DNA from: Sphaerulina vaccinii
Lineage: Eukaryota; Ascomycota; Dothideomycetes; Mycosphaerellales; Mycosphaerellaceae
Assembly (NCBI GenBank): GCA_022570795.1
Contig: JAKUDP010000006.1
Coordinates: 1,674,001 to 1,738,000, forward strand
Reading direction: 5' to 3'
Length of the DNA stretch: 64,000 bases
This document shows positions 1 through 11,646 of the stretch, piece by piece. Position 1 is the first letter of the stretch, and each line of letters opens with the position of its first letter. The notes under the pieces are model-generated. The model saw nothing but the letters and a program-made list of their open reading frames with translations. It was not told the origin of the DNA and ran no database searches. Both the position numbers and the translations under genes were made by a program.

Positions 1-3000
1 ATCGTGACCAACTCATCGATCCCGGCGACTTTGACGGATGCGGTGGCCTGTAGATTGTTGCCCGCCGTGGCGACGACTTTTGCCGGCTGACCCGTGGTAC
101 TCATCGTAATGTTACTCCTACGGGACCGTTTACCAAGGCCTCCCATGATGTTTGACTCGTCGATGTCGACCTCTTTGCGTTTTTTCACTGTTGCCTGTAC
201 CTTGTTACCCCCAGTGTCAAGAACCTACAAAAGCGTCAATTCATGTCAAGACTGCCTGTCTGGGTAGCACTGAAAGCGCCGGTAGGCTGGCGACAGAACT
301 TCACGTACATGTATTGGTAGATCTGGATTCTCGTCCTGCGGGCCTGTCCAAGTCAAGTCAAATTCGAACTCGATTTCCTTGCCTCCACCCACAATGTGTC
401 CAGTAATGATCTCTTGAACGAAAGCAAGCGTGCGGAGCGGGACGACCTCGAAGGATATGAGGACAGTCCTGTCATCGGAAATGATACGAGCCTGCCCATC
501 TGCAGGCACGGATATTGCCTGCACCATTAACTCGACTCCGGACTGCCAGTTATCCTGGGATAGCATAGTATCCTCAGTACTCAGCGTAAGGACACCAGCC
601 GGCTCGGTAGTCATGTTCAACAGAAAACGCTGGGAGTCGGCGGGACGGTGGTCAAGACTAGACGTAAACTTCATAGGCTTACCACCGGCATTGATCAAGA
701 ACTTTTCGGTGCGCGGATCCGGAGTCCAAAGAAGTGCCAAGGGCTGCTGTTTAGCTTGCGTGCGGCGCACGTAGCGAGCAATTGCATATCCAATGTCAAT
801 ACCACCCAGTGTTAAATCTGCGACCAACGCGGCCCAGCCCACCCAAGGAATGAATCTCTTGAGCAGTTTCAAGATACCGAAGAATGATCTGCGACTTATC
901 AGCCACTAGCATCAGACTACCCATCTTCGCGGCAGAATAACACTCACACAGTGAAGCAGCTGAGGATCTCTTTAAACACGCCAGAGTCGTAGATAAAGTA
1001 TGCGAAGTCCACAGCCCCATTGACTAGTGGCCCCACTCCTTTATTCCGGATGTCTTTGGCTGCTGCAAATAATTTCTGAAGCATGCCAGCCGCTTGAACG
1101 CCTTTCTTGCCAAAAAATCTGTAGAAGACATTAGCTAGCTTTGCCTTCTTTACCTTAAGTCCAGCTAGAGTATCAATCACAATAAAGATCACTGCAGCGG
1201 CGCAATCTAGGAGTTCGAACCACTCTCCAGCCTGGTCCAGGAGACCTTGGAAGAAAGGAGTGTCATCATTTTCCGCAGACGCTGAAGCTGATGCCGAAAG
1301 TCCGCTGCTGGCCGCTGCTGAGAACATGATATTGGAGAAAGTCCCCAATGCAGTTGTTGAGCCTGCATCGTCCCGACGCAGGTTAGCCCTCTCGACCAAG
1401 TGAAATCTGGTAACGCGATGCATGGCAGCGAAAACCTGCGCGGGCTCGATGTGGCAGGCTACATCTTGCTGATATTCAGTTTGAGCCGAACAACGAATCT
1501 CGCTGTTTTGAGTAAGATCCGCCGGAACAAGTGAATCCAGGTCGGCGTACCTTTCTGCAATCAGCTGAGCCCAGTCAGAGCCATCGTACCGGCGAGCAAT
1601 ACTTACAGATCAAGTACATTCATGTCCTCTTGCTCGAAAGTTGGATCGTAAAGCTTGGACACGGTTTCTTCAGACAAAACAGCTTTCCAGAGACGAGAAA
1701 GCTTGATGTATCCGAGCCAGTTATTCTGCGTCTTCATCGGCAGTCTGGCCGCATGAGCCTCGGGGCTCCATTTCGTGCAGCTTGCGCCCAGGAGAAGAGG
1801 GTACTGGCTGTTTATAGCCGACTTTTGTGGAGTGACAGGCCAGGTGAGATATTCGAGTAGCTGATTGTTCAGAAACACGCTAATTCCTCCTGCTGCCACG
1901 TTGACAACGAGATGATACCACTTCGCGACGTCGGGATCAACTGCATCGAGAGCACCAATCCACGGGTGAAGCGGAGCCTGTGGCAATCGTACATGCAGAA
2001 AGCTTCTCTTCTGGCCAATGGATGAGTTTTCGACGACTAGAGCAATGGAGAAGGGTGCCAATTGAGCATTTCCATGTATTTTGTGGTCCTTATACGCAGA
2101 AACCTCACCGATCGAGGCCAAAGTGAAGATCGCAACAGGATTGTCATGCGGATTGGGCACAAGCTTTCCCCCATCAGAAGCGCGAGGCATGAACCACGTC
2201 TCGAAAGCGAAAGTCTCCAAATTGGGCATTGCTTTGAGGCCACAATCGATATGGCCATCCATGATAAACCTCCTTGCCGATGTCAGACTCTCTAGCTGCA
2301 TACGAGGATCGCTGGGAAGAGGCAAAGGTGTCATCTCAGGAGATGATGGTCCAGTTGTTCTGTAGAGACAGCAGAGTGGGATGAGGTGTGGTTGAGGATC
2401 ATGTTGCTCAGCATCTGTTAGATGAAGCAGGTTTAGGGAAGCCTGGCCATGCTCGGGGAGGTGGTGAGAACTGACGTGGAACCTTGATGACAGCTTAGCG
2501 ACAATGTTGACAGCACTGAGCGCTTCAGCTAATACTCACATGCTCTGGGCGAAGGCATTAGGATTGCTCAGCGACCCCTTGGCATCATCGCTAATCAGGA
2601 GATTGCGAATGCGGCCTTGGAAGCCATTGCCGCCGAGCTCAAGATAGCCAATTGGCGCTTGTGTTTTGGTTGCTGGAGATGTTACAACATTGCTTGGAGC
2701 AGCAGCCGATGCTAAGAGTGTGCCTTCATTATACAATGAGACCAGGCCTTGTGACGAAACACTCATTGAGATGTACAGCCATTCGCCACTTTCGAATGGG
2801 CCAGGTGTAATTCAGCGAAATTCTTTTCGTTGTGCACCTGCAGAGCGGTCTTCCAGATAGATGAGCTTGGCGAATACTAGAATTGGAGAATCAGTTGGAG
2901 TTTGTCGACTGTGGCACGAATCGGAAAACTGTCTTCTCACATCTGCCATGTCCTGTGAATCCGAGCTCCCAGAACCCAACCCGTCGAGCAACGATTACTT

Positions 3001-3264
3001 CATCTTCTTCATCCAGGTCTGTCCGCTCAACGACTTCAGCCCACAACTCGACAGTCTACTACTCATCAGCCAGGGAGCATTGAGTTCGCGTGAACAGCGA
3101 CTTACGAAGTTGATATTATCCTTAATGTCGAATCTGTCCGTCACGCTCGGATCCGTTAGCGTTAGAGTGCTGTCGTCGAAAGACAACGCGAAATAAGCTT
3201 GGTCGGCAAGAACAACACCAAAGTCCCCGTCGTTGTTGTCATCACCGTGTCCGCCGTGATCCAT
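1..3264 (-). CDS. LamG/concanavalin-like multi-exon protein, 3' end outside the window
   Basis: I read one interrupted minus-strand gene rather than several ORFs. Exons are 3264-3106, 3055-2941, about 2788-2540, 2359-1607, 1550-948, 888-309 and 224 to beyond base 1. Most junctions have GTAAGT/GTGAGT/GTACGT donors and keep frame. The join between 2941 and 2788 is not resolved: no clean donor/acceptor pair fits the phase there. Exon 2 holds FTVELWAEV and WELGF, typical of a LamG/pentraxin jelly-roll. Exon 4 holds a second copy, with WYHLVVNV followed by a short ligand-like strand and a conserved ending NWLGYIKLSRLW. Exon 5 has an Ala/Ser-rich stretch and a hydrophobic helix (CAAAVIFIVIDTLAGL). 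Exon 6 begins with another hydrophobic segment (FIPWVGWAALVADLTLGGID) and continues as a beta-rich region without a recognised family. No signal peptide is visible at the chosen start, the first in-frame ATG. Function is not known; a carbohydrate- or surface-binding role is only inferred from LamG. Confidence 0.6.
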
Positions 3265-4647
3265 AATGCCGGGCTCTCGCAATGTGAGCAATGTACACCT
3301 AATGGGATGCGGACAATCGCAGTTGAGGCTCCTGCGAGTGCTTTAAGTACAGCAGGCCAATGCGCTCGCTTGTTCTCCGTGTCTGGGCGTGCCATACTAC
3401 CGTTGTTGCAAGCTCACTCACCACCTTTTCATGCATGCTAAGTAGCTTTCAGCCAGCCACAGTCAAGCTACTCACTGCACCTGGAAGAGAGGTCCCGCTA
3501 CGCGCAGATAAGCACTGAATGATTGGAGTCATTTGACTTATTTTCGCACACCGAGAAATGGATCATAGCCCTCAGATGAATCCCACCGTTGTGGTCAAGC
3601 CATTCATGAGATAAAAGTACTTGGAGTCGCACAATAGTACAACGCGTTTCGGCGCTCATGATCGAACTAGGCACGGTGGGGCTTGGAGCTCCAGGCTGTG
3701 GCTGGACGCAGGCACAAACTTAATTCACTCCCGAAGCAGGCCATAGTGATGTTCAAGAAGAGATTCAAGTCAGATGGCAAGACGCTGCCGGAACAAGAAT
3801 CAATGTGCGCCAAGACATGTGGTCAATGCTTACGAACTTCAACCTTCCCTCTTCCCTCTTCCCTTTCCTTCTGTGCTGTGAGAAGGCTTAAGGATCTGGA
3901 AGGGGCGTTTTGAGATGATCGAGCCCAGTCCTGCAAATGAAAGCACTAGAAACACAAGGACGCGCGGTCTTGGTATGAGTGAGAAGGCTTGCGTCGAGAA
4001 CTCGAGATGAGAGCATCGAAAAGACAAGGACGCGTCGTAATCGAGTCGACAGCTTCAACACGAAAAACAGCTCATCTCCCTGGATGTACGCGCAGCCAGA
4101 TGCCCGAATCCGTCGACGTGGATGCCGTACACGACGAAGTCATGAGTACCATAGAGCTCTCTGGACGTTGCCATAGACTCTGCGCATGAGGACTCCCAAG
4201 TGGCAAATTGGCAATGGCTACGATCTCCGCCAGACAGTTCTTATGGCGCTTACGGCGTAAAGCCAAGCATATCTGGCCCTGGCTCGCCTCCTGTTGACCA
4301 CTTCTAGTGTTTGCTAACCTATTGAACAGCCGATAGACAAGTAGGCAAGCCCTGCGATCGCCTCGTGAGGCCACTGGCCACTGAATCTGTTTACCTGAGG
4401 CCACCTCCAAGCACCAATGTCTCCTGAAGGATGACTAAGAGCACGCAATGGCGGGCACAGCGAACTCTACAGTAGAGCATCATTCTTGGCCTATCAGAAC
4501 CGAAGAATGCAGGGATGTTCACCTTAGGCTGACCGAACGATCATTGTAGTCGGCTGTTTTCCGGTCAAACGAATCACGATTCTTTATGCATGAAGAAGTT
4601 GCTGTGTACACATCCACGAAACTCAGCGAAAGGCTTGTACCACCCGG
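3265..4647. other. Intergenic region, divergent promoters
   Basis: This 1.4 kb lies between the start of the LamG gene (minus) and the start of 5-oxoprolinase (plus). Only short overlapping ORFs without family features occur here. I see no RNA gene and no clear repeat. A small CT-rich tract at about 3841-3872 is the only compositional feature. Confidence 0.5.
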
Positions 4648-7600
4648 ATGTCGTCGCCTGGAAATACCTCGCCAGGAGGCATACGCATCTCGATCGACCG
4701 AGGAGGGACATTCTGTGATGTACTGGCCCAAGTTCCTGGCAGAGAAGATATCATCTTCAAGCTGTTGTCTGTAGACCCTCAGCACTACGATGATGCCCCT
4801 ACGGAAGCCATTCGAAGGATCTTGGGACTCGTCGGAGGTGAAGCTATCAAGCCCGGCGGGAAGCTAGATGGATCAACAATTGCGAGTGTACGGATTGGCA
4901 CGACATTGGCCACAAATGCATTGCTGGAGCACAAAGGTGAGCGCTTCGCTTTCGCCACCACCCAAGGGTTCAAGGATGTCTGTATCATAGGCGATCAAAC
5001 ACGACCCAAGCTGTTCGATCTGCGGGTCCGGAAACCCAAGGCGCTGCACGAGGATGTGATCGAGATCGACGAGCGAGTCACCGTCGATGACTTTGACCTG
5101 AACCCGAGCCCACAAAGTCCAGAACAGCTTCTCCAAGATCCAGATGTCGTTCAGACAGCAAGTGGAGAGGTGATACGTATCCTTAGACGACCACAGGTGG
5201 AGCAAACACGAGCTCAGTTGCTCTCGCTACGACATAAGGGCTACAGCTCGATCGCCATATGTTTGATACACGCTTGGGCTTTTCCAGACCACGAAGCAAT
5301 CGTGGCTCATATCGCACGTGAGGTCGGCTTCACGCATGTCATCACTTCCCACAAGACGCATCCAGCTATCAAGCTACTGGACCGGGCCACAGCAGTGTCT
5401 TCGGAAGCGTACCTCTACCCGATTATCCAGGACTATGTCGCGCGTTTCGAAAGTGGCTTCAGCATTTTGCCGCAACGGGTCGAGTTCATGTGCTCGGACG
5501 GTGGTCTTCGTCAAGCTAAGAAGTTCAGAGGAAACCAGGCACTGCTCAGTGGACCAGCCGGAGGAGTGGTTGGCGTTGCCTACTCTTGTTACGATGTCGA
5601 AGAGAAGACGCCTCTGATAGGATTCGACATGGGCGGAACAAGCACAGATGTGTGTCGTTATGCTGGCGAATACGACTTTCTCAGTGAGACTCGCATCGCA
5701 GACCGGAGTATTGTAGCATCCATGCTCAACATCGCAACTGTAGCAGCTGGCGGAGGCTCCATACTTTCACTGCGTAATGGCCTTCCCGCTGTAGGCCCGG
5801 AGAGTGCTGGAGCTCATCCCGGTCCCGCGTGCTACAGAAATGGAGGGCCATTGACTGTGACCGATGCCAATCTGCTCTTGGGTCGTCTCGTGCCTTCTTC
5901 ATTTCCTGCAATCTTTGGGCAACACGCGAATGAGACCTTGGACCAGGAAGTAGTGGCAAAGAAGTTCGAAGAGCTGGTAATCACCTACCAGCAGGAAACT
6001 GGCCACAACATTAGCGCGCGCGATCTGGCACTTGGCTTCCTAGATGTCGCCAATGAAGCAATGTCCAGGCCCATTCGCAATGCTACAGAAGCTCGTGGCT
6101 ACGCTCCTGATAAGCACAATCTTGTCAGCTATGGCGGTGCTGGAGGCCAACACGCGTGTGCGATCGCAGACAAGCTGAACATTAGCACTGCGCTTGTTCA
6201 CAAGCACTCGTCCCTCCTTTCTGCTTATGGTATATCCAATGCTCAGCTGCAGCACGAAACCTTTGCTCCGTTCTCCAGCGACTGGTCAGAGACAGTGCTG
6301 CCTGCCCTACGCAGCCAGCTGCATGAACTCAAGACGCAAGTCCGAGCTGAACTAGAAGCACAGGGCGCTAATGCCGCCACCATCGAGTATAATGAGGCAG
6401 TTGTCCTGCGATACTTTGGCACCGACACTTCTCTGACAGCATCACGACCTCATGATGAGGACTATGGTAGGGTGTTCATCGAACAGCATGCTAGAGAATT
6501 CGCATTTACATTGCAGCGCAAAATTGTGATTGAGTCTGTCAAGGTAAGAGGCGTGGGGTCCACGAGCGCTCTGATGAAGACAGTCTCATTGCGACATGAG
6601 TTTGCAGTAGCCAAGAAGTCAGCAACGCCTGTCGCCATTGGCGTCACTCAGACAATGTACATTGACGGCTCTAACACAGATGTCCCAGTCCATGACTTAG
6701 CCGGCATTCCTTGTGGCAGTAAGCTTGTCGGTCCAGCTTTGGTCGTGGACGCCACTCAGACGATATTCATTGACCCAACGTGGGATGCCTACTTTCTGGC
6801 CGATCATGTCGTGCTCGAGAAGCATCACTCGCCAGGACTTCTGCAAGCACCAGCCGAGCTAAACGCTGTGCGCCTGTCGATATTCGCACATCGCTTCATG
6901 TCTGTGGCCGAGCAGATGGGGAACACACTGCAGCGCACCTCGATTTCTTCAAGCATTCGCGAGCGCCTGGACTTCTCTTGTGCCATCTTCTCGCCGGACG
7001 GCAAGCTCGTGGCGAATGCACCTCACATCCCGATACATCTGGGCAGTATGCAAATGGCGATCCAAGCACAGCATCGTCACTGGGAGGGACAACTCAATCC
7101 CGGTGATGTGCTGCTCACGAATCATCCAGAATGGGGCGGCGTATGTTCTCATCCATACAACGGCGAAGAGACACAAACTGACACCATTACAGACGCACTT
7201 ACCTGACCTGACGGTGGTGACGCCATGTTTCTTTAAAAGCCAGATCTCGTTCTATCTTGCAAGCCGAGGCCATCATACTGATATTGGTGGCAAGGGTATT
7301 ACTAGCATGATGCCGGAGAGTAAAGAGCTGTGGGAAGAGGGCATCAGTGTGCCTACGCTTAAGATCGCCAGTGGAGGCGTATTCCTCGAGGATGAAGTAC
7401 GTGCCGCGTTTGATGTCGCTGGCCACTTCCCTGGTTGCGCTCCGACACGGCGAATACAGGACAACATCTCCGATCTCAAAGCACAGATATCTGCTAATCA
7501 GCGTGGGCTTGTACTACTCAACAAGCTTTGTGAAGAGTCAGGTCTGCCTTTAGTGCATAAGGCCATGGTCGGGATCCAGGCCAACGCTGAACTTGCTGTG

Positions 7601-8515
7601 CGGACGTTTCTCAAAGATCTGGCGAAGAAACACCCACATTCACTGACAGCTGTGGACTACTATGATGATGGGACACCTATCAAGCTGGAAATCACAGTTG
7701 ATGCTGATACAGGTAGTGCTACATTCGACTTCGAAGGCACTGGACAACAAGTCTGGGGCAACTTCAACTCACCGATTTCTATCACTCACTCAGCAGTCAT
7801 TTACACTCTTCGCTGCCTGCTCGATCTTGACATACCACTGAACGAAGGCTGTCTTGCGCCGATCACGATCAAGGTCCCGAAGTACACCATCCTCAATCCC
7901 GGACCTGGTGTGGCAATCTGCGGCTCGACTATTGCTTCACAGCGAGTCGTCGACACTATACTGAAGGCTTTCGGCGTCGTCGCAGCATTTCAAGGTTGCG
8001 CTTCTTCGTTCGGCTGGGGCACGGGCGGCCGTGCACCAGATGGCACTCTGACACCAGGGTGGAATTTTGGCGAAGCTATTGGTGGTGGATGTGGAGCTGG
8101 ACCAGGTTGGCATGGAGAGCATGCTACTCAGGTACACAGCACCAACACCAGAATGACAGATCCTGAGATCGTGGAGAAGAGGACTCAAGTGCTTGTCAGG
8201 AAGTCCGTCATTCGTGAAGGTAGTGGAGGTAAAGGAAAGTGGCATGGCGGAAATGGTGTTACAAGAGAGATCGAAGCACGGATGGCTCTAAAGTTCAGCA
8301 TTCTCAGCGATCGAAGGGTGTTTGCGCCATATGGTATGGAGGGTGGTGGTTATGCGCTTCCGGGGAAGAACGTGCTGTTCCGCAAGAGAAAGGACGAAGA
8401 AGGACATGTGGAAGTGAACCTTGGTGGCAAGGCTGTGGCAGAGTTGGAGCCGGGCGACTTCATTCAGATCAACACTCCAGGTGGAGGTGGCTGGGGTGTA
8501 CCAGGTACGATCTAA
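4648..8515 (+). CDS. OXP1: 5-oxoprolinase (ATP-hydrolysing), hydantoinase A/B fusion
   Basis: Opens 5-oxo-L-proline to L-glutamate with ATP hydrolysis in the cytosol (glutathione/gamma-glutamyl cycle). Two exons, 4648-7140 and 7193-8515, joined over a 52-nt GTATGT...TACAG intron. The join restores NHPEWGGTHLPDLTVVTP, a conserved HyuB passage. The product is about 1,271 aa, the usual length for eukaryotic OPLAH. Order: HyuA N-terminal domain from residue 13 (ISIDRGGTFCDV), HyuA core with GFDMGGTSTDV (phosphate-binding, actin-like fold) and GGAGGQHACAIA, then HyuB from about residue 740 to the Gly-rich end NTPGGGGWG. The ATG at 4648 is chosen because it lies 13 codons before the DRGGTF motif. 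The stop is 6 bp from the stop of a convergent hydrolase gene. An N-methylhydantoinase-type activity is a possible alternative, but the single-chain A-B fusion favours oxoprolinase. Confidence 0.93.
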
Positions 8516-8521
8516 TGGCCG

Positions 8522-9491
8522 TCATAATGCCAGATGCTTCCTGATCGCACTCAACACAATGTCTGGCTTCTCGATATGCACGCCATGATTCGCGTCTGGC
8601 ACAATCAGCAATTCAGCATTTGGCACTCGCTCTACTATCGCCTTCGAGTTCTCTGTCGTAACGTCAGCAGCCGGCACAACAAGTCACAGATCTCATTCGC
8701 GTAGCTCACCAACAGGACATATCCAGTCATCTTCGCCAACCACGACCAGCGTCTTCGCAGTGATCTTGTGCAGATCAGCTGTGTAGTCGAAGTACTTCTC
8801 AGCCTCCGAGTATAGCTCGTTATGCGACTCAGCGATATAGGCTCCAGCAAGCGCACTCTGGAGAGCTGCGTCTGGATCGAAGGTCGTCTTGTAGAGAGGT
8901 GCCATCGCGAAGCTGACAAGTTGGAATTCTAGGTCGCTCTCGAGTCCGTTACTGAAGATCTTCTTTCGCAGCATAGCTTCAGAGAAGCTGGGAACGAGGT
9001 GCATTCTCTTCTTGAGTTGCTGTATCGCACCTTCCTCGTCTGCACATCGATCAGCTTAGATATCCTCTATCTTCATGGAGCGTGAACGTACGATGGTGAC
9101 TAGGGGCCGTGCCCCTCAAGATCAAATGCGAGATATGCGACGGGTACGTGATAGCATACTGCTGCGCCAGAAAGCCACCGAAGCTGCCACCACATATAAT
9201 GACTTGCTCATCTTCTGCTCGCACAAAGTGCTTTCGAACTCCTTCGACATCCTCGACTAGCTGGGCGAATGTGTATGGCTTCGTACGTGAGCTCTGACCA
9301 TGGCCACGATAATCGAATGACAACACTCGATACTTGTCGCTGAGCTGGCTGTAGACTGCGAAGTCGGCATGATGAGTGCCTTGCCCTCGTCCACCATGTA
9401 GAGTGATCAGGAGAGGCGCATGTTGATCGCCGGCGATCTTGTAAGCAAGTCTGGCGCCGTTGATATCAACGAACTGTATCCCATCAGCCAT
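8522..9491 (-). CDS. Alpha/beta hydrolase (proline iminopeptidase-like)
   Basis: Three exons (9491-9092, 9039-8710, 8652-8522) give 286 aa; the introns are 52 and 57 nt with GTACGT and GTGAGC donors. Family features in order: oxyanion region LITLHGGRGQG near residue 30, GHGQSS, nucleophile elbow CGGSFGG near residue 100 (Ser), acid strand VVGEDDWICPV, and catalytic His in NHGVHIEKPD near the C-terminus. The architecture matches the proline iminopeptidase/haloperoxidase-like group; the true substrate cannot be read from sequence. Its stop faces that of 5-oxoprolinase with only 6 bp between, and a permease gene starts 249 bp upstream on the other strand. An amidase or lactonase acting with the oxoprolinase is possible but only inferred from position. 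Confidence 0.85.
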
Positions 9492-9740
9492 CGCAAATAC
9501 AACATACGTGTAAGCAGAGTCACGCCTCTCAACGACTGTTCATCAGTGCTGCAGTTCTGTTGTTGGCCTATCTTCGCTTACTAGCCTCGCGGCAAAGCAT
9601 CGGTATGGCCAAACGCATGTCGTGATCGTCCTATGGGTCCACAAGACCAGTATCTTCTCACTAGCCTGTCCACTTTGGACATCACCTCTTCGACGGACTG
9701 ACCAGAGCCACGTTATAGTGTGCGAAGCTCAGCGCCCAGT

Positions 9741-11505
9741 ATGCTCAACGACAAGACCGGCGACCAGATCAAAGCCACAGCCCTAAGCGACGATGGAGGC
9801 AACGACAAGCACATCGCGACGACGACTTCGCCCGATAAGCCCGCAATCTCGGGATGGCTTCACTGGCATGAACCAGGCACATCGAAAGAAGAAAAGAGAC
9901 TGATCTTGAAGCTCGATTGGTTCCTGCTCAGCTATTCTTGTCTGATGTTCTTCATCAAGTATCTTGATGGTAACAATGTTACCAACGCGTATACTTCTGG
10001 GATGTCTGAGGAGCTAGGTATGTGATCTTGCGATGTGTCTGCCTCTTGTGTTCACAGCTGATAAATGGATAGGGTTCGGTCCTGGCAATGAGCTGAGCTG
10101 GATGAACACATACTGTGAGTGTGATCGATGCCAAACACTGCCAGGTGATGGCTAATGTTCCCAGTCAGTGTTGGCACCATCATAGGTGGAGCATTCTCCA
10201 ACCTTGCCATTACCGTCATTCGACCTAGCTACTGGCTTCCAGGTTGCATGCTCGTTTGGTCCGCTTTCGTACTGGGACTCTTTCGTTGCAATACAGCTAC
10301 AGAGTTCTATGTCCTTCGATTCTTCATCGGCCTCTTCGAATCTGCAGCATGGCCTGGAATCATGTACTGCCTCGGGTCATGGTATCGCAAAAGCGAGCTA
10401 GGCCGTCGATCAGGCTTGTTCGTCATGAGCGGTGTCCTGGGACAGATGTTCTCGGGCTATCTACAAGCAGGCCTGTATGCCGGAATGGACGGTCGTGGTG
10501 GTATGGCAGCTTGGAGATGGTGAGCAACGTCGGCACGTGAACCAGAACGTGGCACTGACAGTTTTTCAGGCTCTTCATTTTCGACTTCATCATCGCGATT
10601 CCCGTCGTCATATATGGCTTCTGCTTCTTCCCGGACACTCCAGAGACGACTCGAGCCTTCTACCTTACGCCGTGGGAGCGACAGCGGGCCAAAGAACGAA
10701 TAGCAGAAGAAGGTCGTCTGCCAGTCGGAAAGTGGGATCGTACAGTCTTCTCGCGAATCTTTGGCTCCTGGCAGGTACGAAACCAATATGCATAAGTCAA
10801 CCGCCCGAGACAATTGCTGACTTATACACTCTTGCTGGTAGGTATATGCATTTACTCTCGGCTACTCATTATGGACTCTTACTGCCGGCTCGTATGTCCT
10901 GCAGTACTTCACGTTGTACCTCAAGGCCACCAAGTTGTATACAGTCGAGCAGTACAACAGCATTCCGACAGGCATGAACGCCGTCAATTGGCTCGTCATG
11001 GTGAGCTCGGGTTTCGTTATCGACAAGATCGGAAGACGTGGTCCAGGTGAGTGAAGTCGACATATAAGGTCCAGGTATACCCTGATTCGTCCCAGTATGC
11101 CTCGGCGTAGGATCTGTTCTAACATTCGCGTATGCGGTCCTATCAGTATGGGATGTGACACATGGCTTCCGCATGGCAGTCTTCTTTCTCTGCGGCGTAT
11201 ACGGGTGCTTCACACCTATTCTCGCTGGCTGGGTCAATGAGGCATGCGGTGGAGATCAGCAGAAACGCGCATTCGTGCTGGCCTTCATGGTGTCCGTGGG
11301 ACAAGCAGTGGTGATTCCGTTCCAGCAACTCCAGTTCCAAAGCTCAGAAGCTCCATCGTTCAAGAGAACACATGGCTGGGCAAGTGGTCTCGCGTTTGTC
11401 GTAGCGCTGACGCTATGGACTGGAGTCGGTATCCCTTTGCTGCAGAGATGGCGCCAAGGCGTGGAGCACAAGACGTCTGCCGGCGGTGACATAGATGAGC
11501 TGTGA
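9741..11505 (+). CDS. MFS anion:cation symporter, Dal5/allantoate-permease family
   Basis: Six exons: 9741-10017, 10073-10114, 10165-10519, 10570-10774, 10842-11046, 11096-11505. They sum to 497 aa and all junctions keep frame. The protein has a hydrophilic N-terminus of about 50 residues, then LDWFLLSYSCLMFFIKYLDGNNV, characteristic of the ACS family (Dal5, Fen2, Liz1). It continues with alternating hydrophobic segments and an internal loop FSRIFGSWQVYAFTLG. About 12 membrane helices are expected at the plasma membrane. Members carry allantoate, ureidosuccinate, pantothenate, biotin, nicotinate or short peptides. Next to an oxoprolinase and a peptidase-like hydrolase, a nitrogenous carboxylate is a reasonable guess, not a demonstrated substrate. 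Exon 2 is only 42 nt. The gene is divergent from the hydrolase, so the 249-bp gap may hold shared control sites. Confidence 0.85.
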
Positions 11506-11646
11506 AACCTGTGATCATTAGGAGATATAACAGCCTTAGCGATGCTTTCGCAGCATATCAGAGAATGTTGTTCACAGTGATATATGCTATCGTACATCTG
11601 GCATTTGTACAGTGCTGATAGTGGCTAACGCCTTGAAAGTCGCTTC

